From Bacillus sp. NEB1478 (GTDB taxonomy: Bacteria > Bacillota > Bacilli > Bacillales > Fictibacillaceae), in assembly GCF_031582965.1 (NCBI RefSeq), contig NZ_CP134049.1, forward strand, positions 2,294,001 through 2,358,000: a stretch of 64,000 nucleotides of DNA. Direction: 5' to 3'. Below are positions 17,934 to 26,923 of this stretch, piece after piece. The notes beneath the pieces are model-generated. The model was not told the origin of the DNA, made no database searches, and saw only the letters and a list, made by a program, of their open reading frames with translations. Every line of letters starts with the position of its first letter. The stretch's first letter is position 1. The position numbers and the translations under genes are program-made.

Positions 17934-18284
17934 ATGAAATTTGAAGAAAGCGGCTTAAACGGGAAAGTTATCGAGTTCTCACTGTTAGAACATGTCATGG
18001 AAAAACACGGAATAATCCGTGCTGGACAATGGGATTATGAACGAATTACATACGATTATAAATTTGAAGACATGACAAATGGTGATGTATACTATTTCCG
18101 CTTCCCATGCAACGTAACTGAAGCTGAAACTGAAACACCGCACGCTAAAGTTGAACTTGGTACTCCTTATTTAGGTAAACACTATTATCCACACGGTGTT
18201 GAATATGATGAAGAGTTCCCAAAAAATGTAGTAACACACTGCAACAAATTAATTGAATCCTTACATAACGAACTTAACGTTTAA
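17934..18284 (+). CDS. YugN-like family protein
   Basis: 116 residues, acidic, no membrane segment. Matches the YugN-like family pattern (MKFEESGLNGKVIEFSLLEHVMEKHG, AGQWDYERITYDYKF, YYFRFPCNV). Function unknown. ATG follows CTAGGAGG. Its promoter region (17820-17930) is AT-rich. Closed by a symmetric terminator shared with the convergent nucleotidyltransferase. Confidence 0.85.
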   Translation: MKFEESGLNGKVIEFSLLEHVMEKHGIIRAGQWDYERITYDYKFEDMTNGDVYYFRFPCNVTEAETETPHAKVELGTPYLGKHYYPHGVEYDEEFPKNVVTHCNKLIESLHNELNV

Positions 18285-18287
18285 AAG

Positions 18288-18317
18288 AAAAAACCCTCAA
18301 TATTGAGGGTTTTTTCT
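18288..18317. terminator. bidirectional terminator
   Basis: AAAAAACCCTCAATATTGAGGGTTTTTT is a near-perfect palindrome with A and T tails, serving both convergent genes. Confidence 0.9.
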
Positions 18318-19038
18318 ATTCTGCTGCACTTTCCTTTGTTTGAGATAAGTACCCTTCGAATAATCTGCCGCCATATGGCGAAATAATTTCATCTACAAAA
18401 TGAATTACAGAAGATTTGTCACGCGTTGAAAAATAATGATCAAAGATGCTGGAAAACTTTTCTGCAAAAGAATCATTATACTCTTTTAAAGCCCTAACAA
18501 TCCACTTTCCTTCCCCTATCCAGTGACCGTTTACCCGCAAAACAAACTCATGTGTCAAATCTGCTAATTTTGTGACAATGAACAAATCTTCCAATGGGTT
18601 TGTTGATCCTTCCAAATCATTTAATAAATCTGTCAGATGGTACCTTGCTTTTTCAATCTCAATCGTTTTCCATGGTGTTGGACCTGCTTTTAATAACTGA
18701 AGTGCTTCATTTTTAATACGGGAAGCTTGCCCATTATCGCGTAGGATAATTCCTTCCGCACACATCTGAGGCAGAGATGGTCTAGCACGATCCATATTTT
18801 CTTTAAAATAGTTCTTATACGAAAACATATTATATACGAACACTTCGATCGGCCAATCAAATTCGTGCAATGATTGGCGGTACGATTCCCTTACATTACT
18901 GTCAATAATAATAATGTCTAAATCTGAGTTCTCTGTGTCTTCTCCTCGTACGACGCTGCCAGCCAAATAGGCCACATCACAGGAAGAAAAGTATGTCTCT
19001 ATAAATTTTTTTGCAGCTTCTCTGGCACTTGTTCTCAT
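18316..19038 (-). CDS. nucleotidyltransferase-fold protein
   Basis: 240 residues. N-terminal polymerase-beta-type nucleotidyltransferase motif: GSVVRGEDTENSDLDIII, with the GS and DxD residues plus a third acidic residue in IEVFVYN. A helical C-terminal half resembles aminoglycoside or minimal nucleotidyltransferases. ATG 19038 after AAAAGGAGAAG. The substrate cannot be told; a tRNA, sugar or protein AMP transfer are all open. The gene has no counterpart here in B. subtilis as far as I recall. The 289 bp upstream, to ctaG, show nothing beyond AT-rich sequence. Confidence 0.75.
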   Translation of the reverse strand: MRTSAREAAKKFIETYFSSCDVAYLAGSVVRGEDTENSDLDIIIIDSNVRESYRQSLHEFDWPIEVFVYNMFSYKNYFKENMDRARPSLPQMCAEGIILRDNGQASRIKNEALQLLKAGPTPWKTIEIEKARYHLTDLLNDLEGSTNPLEDLFIVTKLADLTHEFVLRVNGHWIGEGKWIVRALKEYNDSFAEKFSSIFDHYFSTRDKSSVIHFVDEIISPYGGRLFEGYLSQTKESAAE

Positions 19039-19327
19039 ATGGCTTCTCCTTTTCAATCTACTGGTATCTTTCTTATATTCGACATCAACTGGTCAATTTC
19101 TTTTTTTGAGAATGTAAATATCCAGTATTAATTTTTTCGCTATTAAAGAAGAGAGAACTTGCTGTTTATGCTTCAGGAAACTTTAAAAATTGGCTTATTA
19201 ATAGGCAAGCTGATCCTAGCCTGAGTTTCGAAGTCAACTTGTCCGTACAGATTCTTTACGAAAATGACACTTTATCTACAATCGCTTAAAAAAATGCAAA
19301 AAAAATAACCAGCACTTTAATGGCTGA

Positions 19328-20206
19328 TTATTTCAATTCTGGATGCAGATGTCTATTTTCATTTCTGATCATTTCAAGATCAACTTTATCTTGTGCTCTT
19401 TCCTTCTTTACCCATCGAGCAAATATTAAAGCAAGTACAAAGGCGTATATCACTTCTTGGAATATTTTCATGGTAACTCCGCCTACACGCTGATCCTCAG
19501 CAGGTGTCATTGCAGCATATATTTGCGGCACATTACGGTAAGCGTCGTACAATTGCATGTCTGAAAACATGATCAGCGCACAAGCAGGTGTCATCAGCAC
19601 TCCATTAGCAAAGATATATCCGATTTTTTTAATGTCAGATAATGTTTCAAGTTCTTTAACAGGGCACAGCACTGGCCACCACATTGTAAAAGCTGTAACT
19701 AGCAATACGATGTGATAAAGATAATGTAAAAACATATTTTGAACAACTGCATCAAATATAGCAGGAATATGGTACAACGAGAATACTGTATTAAAAACTA
19801 ACAATGCAATCAATGGTTTTGTAAGTGCATGAAAAATCTTAGTTATGAAATTTTGTTGGTTTAGCCATTTTCCCCATTGCTTTGATGGAATTGCAAGAAT
19901 GATCATCGGCACAATCATTAAGTATAGAACAGCCATCTGTGCCATATGAACACTGAATAAATAATGATGACCGAGAACTTGTACAGGAGTTCCTTTAATA
20001 ATAACCATTAAAATAATGGCTGATATCATTGAGATCTGCTGCCAGCGTGATGCAATGATTACTTTACTATCTCCCCTTGCAATCCACTGATAATAAAGTA
20101 CAGCTAAAACAACAGCGAATATGTAAACAGCAGGTGGATATAATTCATACCAACTATAATCACTTAAACTCATAGGCATATGATGGTGATCATGATGCAT
20201 TTGCAT
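19328..20206 (-). CDS. ctaG: cytochrome c oxidase assembly factor CtaG
   Basis: 292-residue membrane protein with about seven transmembrane helices, needed for CuB insertion into caa3 oxidase in B. subtilis. The His-rich N-terminus (MQMHHDHHHMPM) and conserved histidines in GHHYLFSVHMAQM and LHYLYHIVLL may handle copper. ATG 20206 after AAAGGAG. Last gene of the cta operon, separated from ctaF by a 229-bp gap containing the ctaF terminator, so it may also have its own promoter. Confidence 0.93.
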   Translation of the reverse strand: MQMHHDHHHMPMSLSDYSWYELYPPAVYIFAVVLAVLYYQWIARGDSKVIIASRWQQISMISAIILMVIIKGTPVQVLGHHYLFSVHMAQMAVLYLMIVPMIILAIPSKQWGKWLNQQNFITKIFHALTKPLIALLVFNTVFSLYHIPAIFDAVVQNMFLHYLYHIVLLVTAFTMWWPVLCPVKELETLSDIKKIGYIFANGVLMTPACALIMFSDMQLYDAYRNVPQIYAAMTPAEDQRVGGVTMKIFQEVIYAFVLALIFARWVKKERAQDKVDLEMIRNENRHLHPELK

Positions 20207-20401
20207 TCATCTCCTTTATAGATAGTACCCGTACTAACTATAACAGTCTTTTTACAACTTGTAATCGTCATATAATGACAATTCTTTATTTTGTAACAAA
20301 GTAAACATGGATGGAGCTTTCGCTTTCGTATTTTTTCAGTATTATCTTGTTAATGTATCGAGTTTCAGTTAGCCGACAAGCTATTCTTAATGTTAGTGCA
20401 A

Positions 20402-20437
20402 ATAAAAAGGGCTGCCAGATAGCAGCCCTTTATTATT
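20402..20437 (-). terminator. terminator after ctaF
   Basis: Minus-strand AAAGGGCTGCTATCTGGCAGCCCTTTTTATTT hairpin just after the ctaF stop. Confidence 0.8.
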
Positions 20438-20780
20438 ATGATGTCCAGATCATTCCCATTAATGAAGCTACAGTAACGGCTGCTACTAATATACCTGTAG
20501 CCATCCCCCAGATCGGGAAGTCATGACCTTTGTGGTTTAAGTGCATCCATACGTAAAGCTGGAAAAATACTTGAACAACTGCCAATGTAAGAATAAACAA
20601 AATAGCGAAAGAATCACTGATTTTATCACTCCAAATGGCGTAGAAAGCAACAATTGTCAAAAGAATCATCATAATAAAAGAAACATTATGATGTTTTCTT
20701 TCTTCTTTTAAGGCAAGTTTGCGCTGAACCGCCTCATGACGGTGTACGTTTGTTTCAGGAGTTTGATGTTGATCAGCCAT
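20436..20780 (-). CDS. ctaF: cytochrome c oxidase subunit IVB
   Basis: 114 residues with three transmembrane helices, the small subunit of the caa3 oxidase. LYVWMHLNHKGHDFPIWG is the family hallmark. The N-terminal 30 residues are basic and cytoplasmic. Starts 3 bp downstream of ctaE. Confidence 0.93.
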   Translation of the reverse strand: MADQHQTPETNVHRHEAVQRKLALKEERKHHNVSFIMMILLTIVAFYAIWSDKISDSFAILFILTLAVVQVFFQLYVWMHLNHKGHDFPIWGMATGILVAAVTVASLMGMIWTS

Positions 20781-20783
20781 GGT

Positions 20784-21404
20784 TTAACCTACCTTTCCCA
20801 TTAGATAAACAACTGTAAAAATGAATACCCATACTACATCGACAAAGTGCCAATAAAGAGCAAACAGATAATACTTAGGTGCATTATATAATGAGATACC
20901 TCTGTTCCAGTTCCTAATAATTAGCGTTGTAATCCATAAACATCCAAACGCTACGTGAGCTCCGTGGAACCCAACTAGTGTATAGAATGCAGATCCGAAA
21001 GCAGAACTAGTAAATGTATGTCCTTCATGTACATAGTGGATAAACTCGTAAATCTCTAAGCCAAGGAATCCAAGACCTAATAATAAAGTTACGAGAAACC
21101 ATCCTTGCAATGAACGAACTTTATTTTGTTTTAAAGAAAGAATTGCATACACACTCGTTAATGAGCTTGTTAAAAGCAGCATTGTTGCAAGAAAGACTAA
21201 TGGTAATTTAAATAGTTCTTCCCCTGTAGGACCGTCTAAATGCATGTTTCTGAGTCCTAAGTAAGTTCCAAACAATGTTGCGAATAGTACTGTCTCTCCT
21301 CCAAGGAAAAGCCAGAAGCCTAAAAATTTATTTTTACCTTCAAGGGTCGCTTTTTCCGGATGAGCAGGAAAATTAGCATCAGTTAAACGTTCACCTGCAT
21401 TCAT
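20784..21404 (-). CDS. ctaE: cytochrome c oxidase subunit III
   Basis: 206 residues with five transmembrane segments. Family motifs: FWLFLGGETVLFATLFGTYL, LVGFHGAHVAFG and YWHFVDVVWVFIFTVVY. ATG start overlaps the ctaD stop by one base, giving tight translational coupling. Confidence 0.95.
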   Translation of the reverse strand: MNAGERLTDANFPAHPEKATLEGKNKFLGFWLFLGGETVLFATLFGTYLGLRNMHLDGPTGEELFKLPLVFLATMLLLTSSLTSVYAILSLKQNKVRSLQGWFLVTLLLGLGFLGLEIYEFIHYVHEGHTFTSSAFGSAFYTLVGFHGAHVAFGCLWITTLIIRNWNRGISLYNAPKYYLFALYWHFVDVVWVFIFTVVYLMGKVG

Positions 21405-23248
21405 TAAGCTCTACCCCCTTTAATGTCTGCTTCCACTTCTTCTTTGTGGATATGGTAACCGTGATCATCAAGGATTGAACGAAGGAACATAGTTAATAAC
21501 ACGATTCCCAGGCCGACTCCAGCAATGATCCAGTTTGCATAGATTAAAGCAAACCCTGCGATAAACATTCCTAAAGATAAAACGAAAGGAAGAATTGAAC
21601 CGTTTGGCATATGAATTTCTCCTACAGGTTCTGCAGGTGTCATCTTACCGTTTCCTGCCATCTTTTCAACAAACAGTGCATCAAGACCACGAACAAGTGG
21701 TGTTTGAGCAAAATTGTATTCAGGAGTCGGAACTGGCATTGCCCATTCAAGAGTACGGCCATCCCATGGATCTTTATCTGCAACTTTTTTAGACGATGCA
21801 GTAATAATGATGTTAATTAACAGTGCAATTGTTCCAGCACCCATGAAAAGTGCACCAATTGTACTTACAAAGTTAGCTTCATCAAGATGCTGTCCAGACA
21901 TATATGTAAACACACGTCTAGGCATTCCCATTAATCCTAACCAGTGTTGAGGGAAGAATGTTAAATGGAAACCGATAAAGAATAACCAAAAGTTAATTTT
22001 ACCAAGAGTTTCATTCAACACACGGTTAAACATTCTTGGGTACCAATAGTATAACCCAGAAAACAATCCTAAAATTAATCCACCAACAATAACGTAATGG
22101 AAGTGAGCTACTACGAAGTAACTGTCATGGTATTGATAGTCAGCCGCTGGTACAGCAAGCATTACACCTGTTACCCCACCCATTACAAATGTCGGGATAA
22201 ATCCAACTGCAAATAACATAGCTGTTGTAAAACGAATCTGACCTCCCCACATTGTGAAAATCCAGTTAAAGATTTTTACACCAGTAGGAATAGCAATTGC
22301 CATTGTTGCTACCGCAAAAATAGAGTTAGCAACAGGACCCAGTCCAACCGTAAACATGTGATGGACCCAAACCATGAAACCTAAGAATCCGATTAGCACA
22401 GTCGCAAATACCATCGCACTGTAACCAAAAAGACGCTTGTTTGAGAATGTAGATACTACTTCAGAAATAATACCGAAAGCAGGCAGAATCAGAATATAAA
22501 CTTCCGGATGTCCGAAAATCCAGAAAATATGTTCCCAGATTAAAATGTTACCGCCCATTTCAGGATTAAAGAAATTAGCATCAAATACTCGCTCGAACAT
22601 TAATAGGAAGAACCCTACAGTAAGAGCTGGGAAAGCGAATAAAATAAGTCCAGATGTTACAAATGATGCCCAAGTGAACAACGGCATACGCATAAACGTC
22701 ATACCCGGAGCTCGCATGTTGATAATTGTAACCAAGAAGTTAATACCTCCGGCCAAAGTACCAGCACCAGCAATTTGAAGACCCAGTACGTAAAAATCCA
22801 CTCCAGTATCTTCAGCGCTTGTTGATAAAGGTGTATAAGCAGTCCATCCTGCTTCAGGTGCCCCGCCTAAGAACCAGCTTAGGTTAAGAAGCACACCACC
22901 GAAGAAAAACAACCAAAACCCTACAGCGTTTACATAAGGAAACGCAACATCTCGCGCACCAATTTGCAATGGAATAACTGCGTTCATAAATGCAAAAATC
23001 ATCGGCATCGCAGCCAGGAATATCATTGTTGTTCCGTGCATCGTTAATAACTGGTTAAACAGTTCACCTGTAAACAAATCATTTTCAGGCTTCATTAATT
23101 GAATTCGCATTAATACAGCTTCAAGTCCTCCGATTAGAAAGAAGAACCCACCAGCTAGAAGATATAAAATACCGATCTTCTTATGGTCAACGGTTGTGAG
23201 CCAATCCATTAGCCCACTTCTCTTTTTGTGACTTTCATGAGTTGCCAC
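21404..23248 (-). CDS. ctaD: cytochrome c oxidase subunit I
   Basis: 614-residue catalytic subunit of the caa3 oxidase. Twelve or more transmembrane helices. Heme and CuB ligands are visible: HGTTMIF near residue 70, HPEVYILILPAFGIISE with the His-Tyr pair, VWVHHMFT, and HFHYVIVGG near residue 380. Reduces O2 to water and pumps protons. ATG start after AAAAGGAGGGT. Operon order ctaB-C-D-E-F-G. Confidence 0.97.
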   Translation of the reverse strand: MATHESHKKRSGLMDWLTTVDHKKIGILYLLAGGFFFLIGGLEAVLMRIQLMKPENDLFTGELFNQLLTMHGTTMIFLAAMPMIFAFMNAVIPLQIGARDVAFPYVNAVGFWLFFFGGVLLNLSWFLGGAPEAGWTAYTPLSTSAEDTGVDFYVLGLQIAGAGTLAGGINFLVTIINMRAPGMTFMRMPLFTWASFVTSGLILFAFPALTVGFFLLMFERVFDANFFNPEMGGNILIWEHIFWIFGHPEVYILILPAFGIISEVVSTFSNKRLFGYSAMVFATVLIGFLGFMVWVHHMFTVGLGPVANSIFAVATMAIAIPTGVKIFNWIFTMWGGQIRFTTAMLFAVGFIPTFVMGGVTGVMLAVPAADYQYHDSYFVVAHFHYVIVGGLILGLFSGLYYWYPRMFNRVLNETLGKINFWLFFIGFHLTFFPQHWLGLMGMPRRVFTYMSGQHLDEANFVSTIGALFMGAGTIALLINIIITASSKKVADKDPWDGRTLEWAMPVPTPEYNFAQTPLVRGLDALFVEKMAGNGKMTPAEPVGEIHMPNGSILPFVLSLGMFIAGFALIYANWIIAGVGLGIVLLTMFLRSILDDHGYHIHKEEVEADIKGGRA

Positions 23249-23279
23249 GGTTTACCCTCCTTTTCCGCTACGCTTTAGA

Positions 23280-24302
23280 CTATTTAAGTTTAAGACCTAA
23301 CAAGTAATCCGCTACAGCATCAATTTCCTCATCTGAAAGGTTAAGTTTTGGCATGTTGTTGCCCGGTTTAACTTCTTGAGGATCTTTAATCCATTTTTTC
23401 ACGTTTTCTTTGTTATGTTCTAAAATGCCAGCAACACGATCTTTATCCCCAAATCCATTTAAGCTTGGTCCTGTGTTTCCGCCGTTTTGTCCAACTGCGT
23501 GACAAGATAAACAGTTCTTTTCAAAAACTTGTTGTCCATTAGCATTTGCAGAAGATTTTCCGTCTGCAGCTTTAAAGCCTGCAACCCAGTTTTTATAGTC
23601 TTCTTTAGATACAACTCTAACTTTAAAATCCATTAGAGCATGTGATGCACCACAAAGTTCTGCACATTTACCTTTGTAGACAACATCTGTCTTGCTTCCA
23701 GTATCAAACCACATATAGTTCTTGCTCTTATCCCCTGGGTTTGTATCTGTTTTACCTGCTAGAGATGGAATCCAGAAGGAGTGAATTACGTCAGCAGATG
23801 ATAACTCAACATGTACTTTCGTATTTGCCGGCAATACTAATTCTTGAGACGTAATAAGTTCTTCTTTCGGATACTCAAACTCCCACCAATATTGGTGTCC
23901 AGTTACTTTAAGGCTTAATTCATCTTTTGAGCTTGGCTTAGCATCTGCAGAGAATTCAAACGTTCTCATTACAGTCGGTACTGCCAGGATAATTAAAAGA
24001 AGAATTGGAATAACTGTCCAAAGTAATTCAAGCATGTGGTTTCCTTCAACTTGCTTTGGTGTTGATTCGTCGCCTTTTTTCTTTCTGAATTTTAATAATA
24101 CAAATGCATAAAGAACAAAAACTACCACAAGTACCAAAATCATAATGCTAATGGAAATTAACATTAACTGATACTGTTTGTCAGCAACTTCACCTTGCGG
24201 AATTAACGTTGATAATGTCGGATCTCCGCACCCCATCAAAAGAAGAGCCAACATGGCAAATAAGGAAACAAATCGCCCTTTGTGTAGCCATTTTCTCATC
24301 AC
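23280..24302 (-). CDS. ctaC: cytochrome c oxidase subunit II, cytochrome c fused (caa3)
   Basis: 340 residues. Lipoprotein signal with lipobox LLMGC (Cys25), two transmembrane helices (about 42-68 and 90-112), the CuA domain with CAELCGASHALM, and a C-terminal cytochrome c domain carrying CLSCHA heme attachment and a downstream Met (NNMPKL). The fused cytochrome c marks a caa3-type oxidase. ATG start. A perfect 9-3-9 palindrome lies 58 bp upstream of the start, between ctaB and ctaC. Confidence 0.96.
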   Translation of the reverse strand: MMRKWLHKGRFVSLFAMLALLLMGCGDPTLSTLIPQGEVADKQYQLMLISISIMILVLVVVFVLYAFVLLKFRKKKGDESTPKQVEGNHMLELLWTVIPILLLIILAVPTVMRTFEFSADAKPSSKDELSLKVTGHQYWWEFEYPKEELITSQELVLPANTKVHVELSSADVIHSFWIPSLAGKTDTNPGDKSKNYMWFDTGSKTDVVYKGKCAELCGASHALMDFKVRVVSKEDYKNWVAGFKAADGKSSANANGQQVFEKNCLSCHAVGQNGGNTGPSLNGFGDKDRVAGILEHNKENVKKWIKDPQEVKPGNNMPKLNLSDEEIDAVADYLLGLKLK

Positions 24303-24359
24303 TACATATACCCCACTTTCTCGTTGTAGTCTGTTTTGACTGGATTGTCTATCTATTCA

Positions 24360-24380
24360 ATTCAAATAGTATATTTGAAT
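24360..24380. repeat. perfect 9-3-9 inverted repeat before ctaC
   Basis: ATTCAAATA-GTA-TATTTGAAT. It lies between ctaB and ctaC, 58 bp upstream of the ctaC start. It may be an operator or an mRNA hairpin; there is no T-run on the minus strand to make it a terminator. Confidence 0.6.
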
Positions 24381-24430
24381 GGAAATAGCTAAATAGCTTT
24401 TGTAAGCCCTTTTATGTAAAGGCAATTAGA

Positions 24431-24456
24431 GGAACAGCGCACAAACACACTGTTCC
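24431..24456 (-). repeat. hairpin after ctaB
   Basis: GGAACAG and CTGTTCC arms (7 bp, perfect) with a 12-nt loop, 11 bp downstream of the ctaB stop. No U-tract follows, so it could be an attenuator or processing signal. In B. subtilis a ctaB-ctaC stem-loop that limits readthrough has been reported (from memory). Confidence 0.5.
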
Positions 24457-24467
24457 GGGTCGAAATA

Positions 24468-25397
24468 CTATATGTTTACTAAAATCATAGCAACAAACAT
24501 GATGGTTAAATAGTTTAAGGAATAAACAAACATCATGCGTGCCCACTTCATATCATCTTTCGTTTTTAATCCGGAAAGGGCTAAAATTAACCATCCTATT
24601 CCTAAAACGGAAGCGAGAACTAAATATATAATTCCAAAATCGAATAGGTAAAGTGATACTGGAATCAACGCAGCAACATACCAGATCATCTGGCGCTTAG
24701 TGATACCAAATCCTGATACAACAGGAAGCATCGGTATACCAGCGTTACGGTAATCTTCACAGCGTTTCATCGCAAGTGCCAAAAAGTGAGGCGGCTGCCA
24801 TAAAAACATAATAAGGAATAAAATCCATGCAACCCAATGAAGATTTGCATCAATTGCTGCCCAGCCAATTAAAGGAGGTACTGCACCAGAAATTCCTCCA
24901 ACGACTGTATTGATTGAATGAGTACGTTTCAGCCACATCGTATAAACAACAACATATACGAATAGACCGATCAAACCAATTACAGCTGCTGTAAGGGTTG
25001 TCATTGCCAGTAGAACAGTACCTATCGCTGATACAATAATACCTACCCATAACACTTGACTAGCTGGAATTCTGCCTGTTACAGTTGGCCTTTTAACTGT
25101 TCTCTCCATATGTTGATCAATGTCTCTATCAATATAGTTATTTAAGCAACATCCACCAGCGATAACTAATGCTGCGCCGAGAACACAAAGTATTAACGTC
25201 CCAATGTTTTCAGAAAATATGACGTTATTATATTTGATAGCCAGAAAAAAACCAGCAAATGTCGTAATCAAGTTACTAAAAACAATGCCAAGTTTCGCAA
25301 TGGTTAAAAAATCTTTCCATGTTCCTGAAGGATTCGATTCAGAAAGAGGACCGGGTTCCATAACTTTGTTAGCTGCTTCAAAAGCAGTTTTGCTCAA
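24468..25397 (-). CDS. ctaB: protoheme IX farnesyltransferase (heme O synthase)
   Basis: 309 residues, UbiA-family prenyltransferase converting heme B to heme O for CtaA. About nine transmembrane helices. The Asp-rich motif [15 protein letters not shown] and the second loop [17 protein letters not shown] are intact. TTG 25397 is preferred with AAGGGGGTG 6 nt upstream; a GTG nine bases earlier lies within that site. First gene of the ctaBCDEFG operon and divergent from ctaA. Confidence 0.93.
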   Translation of the reverse strand: MSKTAFEAANKVMEPGPLSESNPSGTWKDFLTIAKLGIVFSNLITTFAGFFLAIKYNNVIFSENIGTLILCVLGAALVIAGGCCLNNYIDRDIDQHMERTVKRPTVTGRIPASQVLWVGIIVSAIGTVLLAMTTLTAAVIGLIGLFVYVVVYTMWLKRTHSINTVVGGISGAVPPLIGWAAIDANLHWVAWILFLIMFLWQPPHFLALAMKRCEDYRNAGIPMLPVVSGFGITKRQMIWYVAALIPVSLYLFDFGIIYLVLASVLGIGWLILALSGLKTKDDMKWARMMFVYSLNYLTIMFVAMILVNI

Positions 25398-25590
25398 CAG
25401 ATACACCCCCTTCTCAATGGAAACTTCTGTTCAAATTCACAAATTGTGCAAAGTAAGCCCTCATTCATTCTATATGGGCTTGTATGTAAAAGCAATGGTT
25501 AAAAAATGTGCTTATCTGTTCACAATATAGGAAAACACTCTATTTAACCTTATGTTACGATGGACATAATTAAAGAAAATGTCCTTTAAC

Positions 25591-25619
25591 ATTATAAAAC
25601 AAATCATGTACTTTGTATA
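25591..25619 (-). promoter_or_regulatory. putative ctaB promoter
   Basis: Minus-strand TATACA, 17-bp spacer, TATAAT. The -10 is perfect and the -35 matches 4 of 6. It implies a leader of about 185 nt before ctaB, which contains an AAGCCC...GGGCTT hairpin. Confidence 0.5.
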
Positions 25620-25631
25620 CTTCAACAAATA

Positions 25632-25660
25632 TTGACAATTCCTTATATTACTTGTACTAT
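25632..25660 (+). promoter_or_regulatory. ctaA promoter
   Basis: TTGACA, 17-bp spacer, TACTAT, about 70 bp upstream of the ctaA start. Together with the opposite ctaB promoter it fills the 339-bp divergent gap, which otherwise shows only AT-rich sequence where ResD-type sites may sit. Confidence 0.8.
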
Positions 25661-25736
25661 CAGGCAGATTAGAATACCAGTTTAAATTATTACAAATTTG
25701 TGAAGTGTTCAATTTTTATTAAAGCAGGTGAATCAA

Positions 25737-26633
25737 TTGAAAAAAGCATATCAAATCTATTCGATCATCACTTCCCTTGGAATGCTGCTTGTACTGTTAA
25801 TGGGGGCTGTCGTTACCAAAACAGATTCTGGTGATGGATGCGGTAATTCCTGGCCCCTCTGTTATGGTCAGCTTTTACCCAGTCAGCCAAAATTAGAAAC
25901 CATCATTGAAGTCAGTCATCGTGCAGTTTCAGCTTGGCTTGGAATATTGGTCATCGTTTTAGCCATTTGGGCTTGGAGAAGAGAGCCGCACAAAAAAGAG
26001 ATTAAAATACTTGCTGGTGTCTCAGTATTTTTCATTGTATTGCAAGGCCTCTTAGGTGCAGCTGCCGTTATATGGAGCCAATCTTCGGCAATTTTAGCTT
26101 CCCACTTCGGATTTTCTCTCGTTTCCTTTGCCAGTGTGCTACTCCTATCTATTCTATCTTTTGAGGATCGGGACAGACCGTTCGTAGCAACAGTTTCCGA
26201 TTCATTTAAAAAGAACATCTACTGGCTCTTTGTTTATATGTATCTTGTCGTATATACAGGTGCACTTGTAAGGCATACCGGATCAGCCATGGGTTGTTCT
26301 GACGACTTCCCGTTGTGTAACGGATCGCTCCTTCCTGAAATCAGTAAACAAGCGGGCATCCATCTAATGCATCGCACAGCTGCTTTCATTCTTTTTATAT
26401 GGATTTTATATTCGTGGTATCATGCTAGGAAACATTACAGAGATCAAAAAGTATTAAATAAGGGCTTTCAGTTTGCACTCCTTTTCATTTTCCTTCAAGC
26501 AGTATCAGGAGTATTGATTGTGATCTCGAAACTTAATTTATTCGTAGCTTTATCACATGGATTAATTATTTCATTTTTATTTGGAACATTATCCTATATT
26601 GCATTAATTGTATACCGCAAGAAAAGTTCCTAA
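25737..26633 (+). CDS. ctaA: heme A synthase
   Basis: 298 residues with eight transmembrane helices in two four-helix halves. Converts heme O to heme A. Both halves carry the conserved Cys pair (GDGCGNSWPLCYG and GCSDDFPLCNG) and the heme-ligand histidines (VSHRAVSAW, LMHRTAAF). TTG 25737 lies 6 nt after AGGTG; the GTG at 25728 forms part of that Shine-Dalgarno sequence. Divergent from ctaB, conserved with B. subtilis. Confidence 0.94.
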   Translation: MKKAYQIYSIITSLGMLLVLLMGAVVTKTDSGDGCGNSWPLCYGQLLPSQPKLETIIEVSHRAVSAWLGILVIVLAIWAWRREPHKKEIKILAGVSVFFIVLQGLLGAAAVIWSQSSAILASHFGFSLVSFASVLLLSILSFEDRDRPFVATVSDSFKKNIYWLFVYMYLVVYTGALVRHTGSAMGCSDDFPLCNGSLLPEISKQAGIHLMHRTAAFILFIWILYSWYHARKHYRDQKVLNKGFQFALLFIFLQAVSGVLIVISKLNLFVALSHGLIISFLFGTLSYIALIVYRKKSS

Positions 26634-26637
26634 TATG

Positions 26638-26669
26638 AAAGCCGGCGCATTTTGTCGGCTTTTTTTTTG
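26638..26669 (+). terminator. terminator after ctaA
   Basis: AAAGCCG-GCGCATTTTG-TCGGCTTT stem followed by nine T. Confidence 0.88.
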
Positions 26670-26758
26670 ATCAAGGCGGGATTTCCGGAGTGTTAGAGCG
26701 TTTTGATACAAAAGTACCGCAAATACTAATTAAGAGATTCAGTGATAATACATCAGCT

Positions 26759-26812
26759 AATTAGGTCTAAATGAATAACAGTTAAGTCTAAATTCAATTA
26801 ATTAAGTCTTTC
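26759..26812. repeat. degenerate repeats of about 21 bp
   Basis: TTAGGTCTAAAT, TTAAGTCTAAAT and TTAAGTCTTTCT recur 21 and 20 bp apart in the ctaA-pycA gap. No gene or regulatory role seen. Confidence 0.5.
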
Positions 26813-26883
26813 TACAATTTTCGCCATCATTACAAAATGTCTCTCTCTTAAATCTCCTAAAATCCCATTAAATCGAGAATACC

Positions 26884-26917
26884 AAAAAGGATGACCCAAT
26901 AAACAGGTCATCCTTCT
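26884..26917 (-). terminator. terminator after pycA
   Basis: Minus-strand AAGGATGACC...GGTCATCCTT stem followed by TTT. Confidence 0.75.
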
Positions 26918-26923
26918 TTTGAT

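Noticed and set aside
19039..19327. Possible small gene between the nucleotidyltransferase and ctaG
   Set aside because: No frame with a ribosome binding site, no hairpin with a T-run; looks like plain AT-rich spacer.
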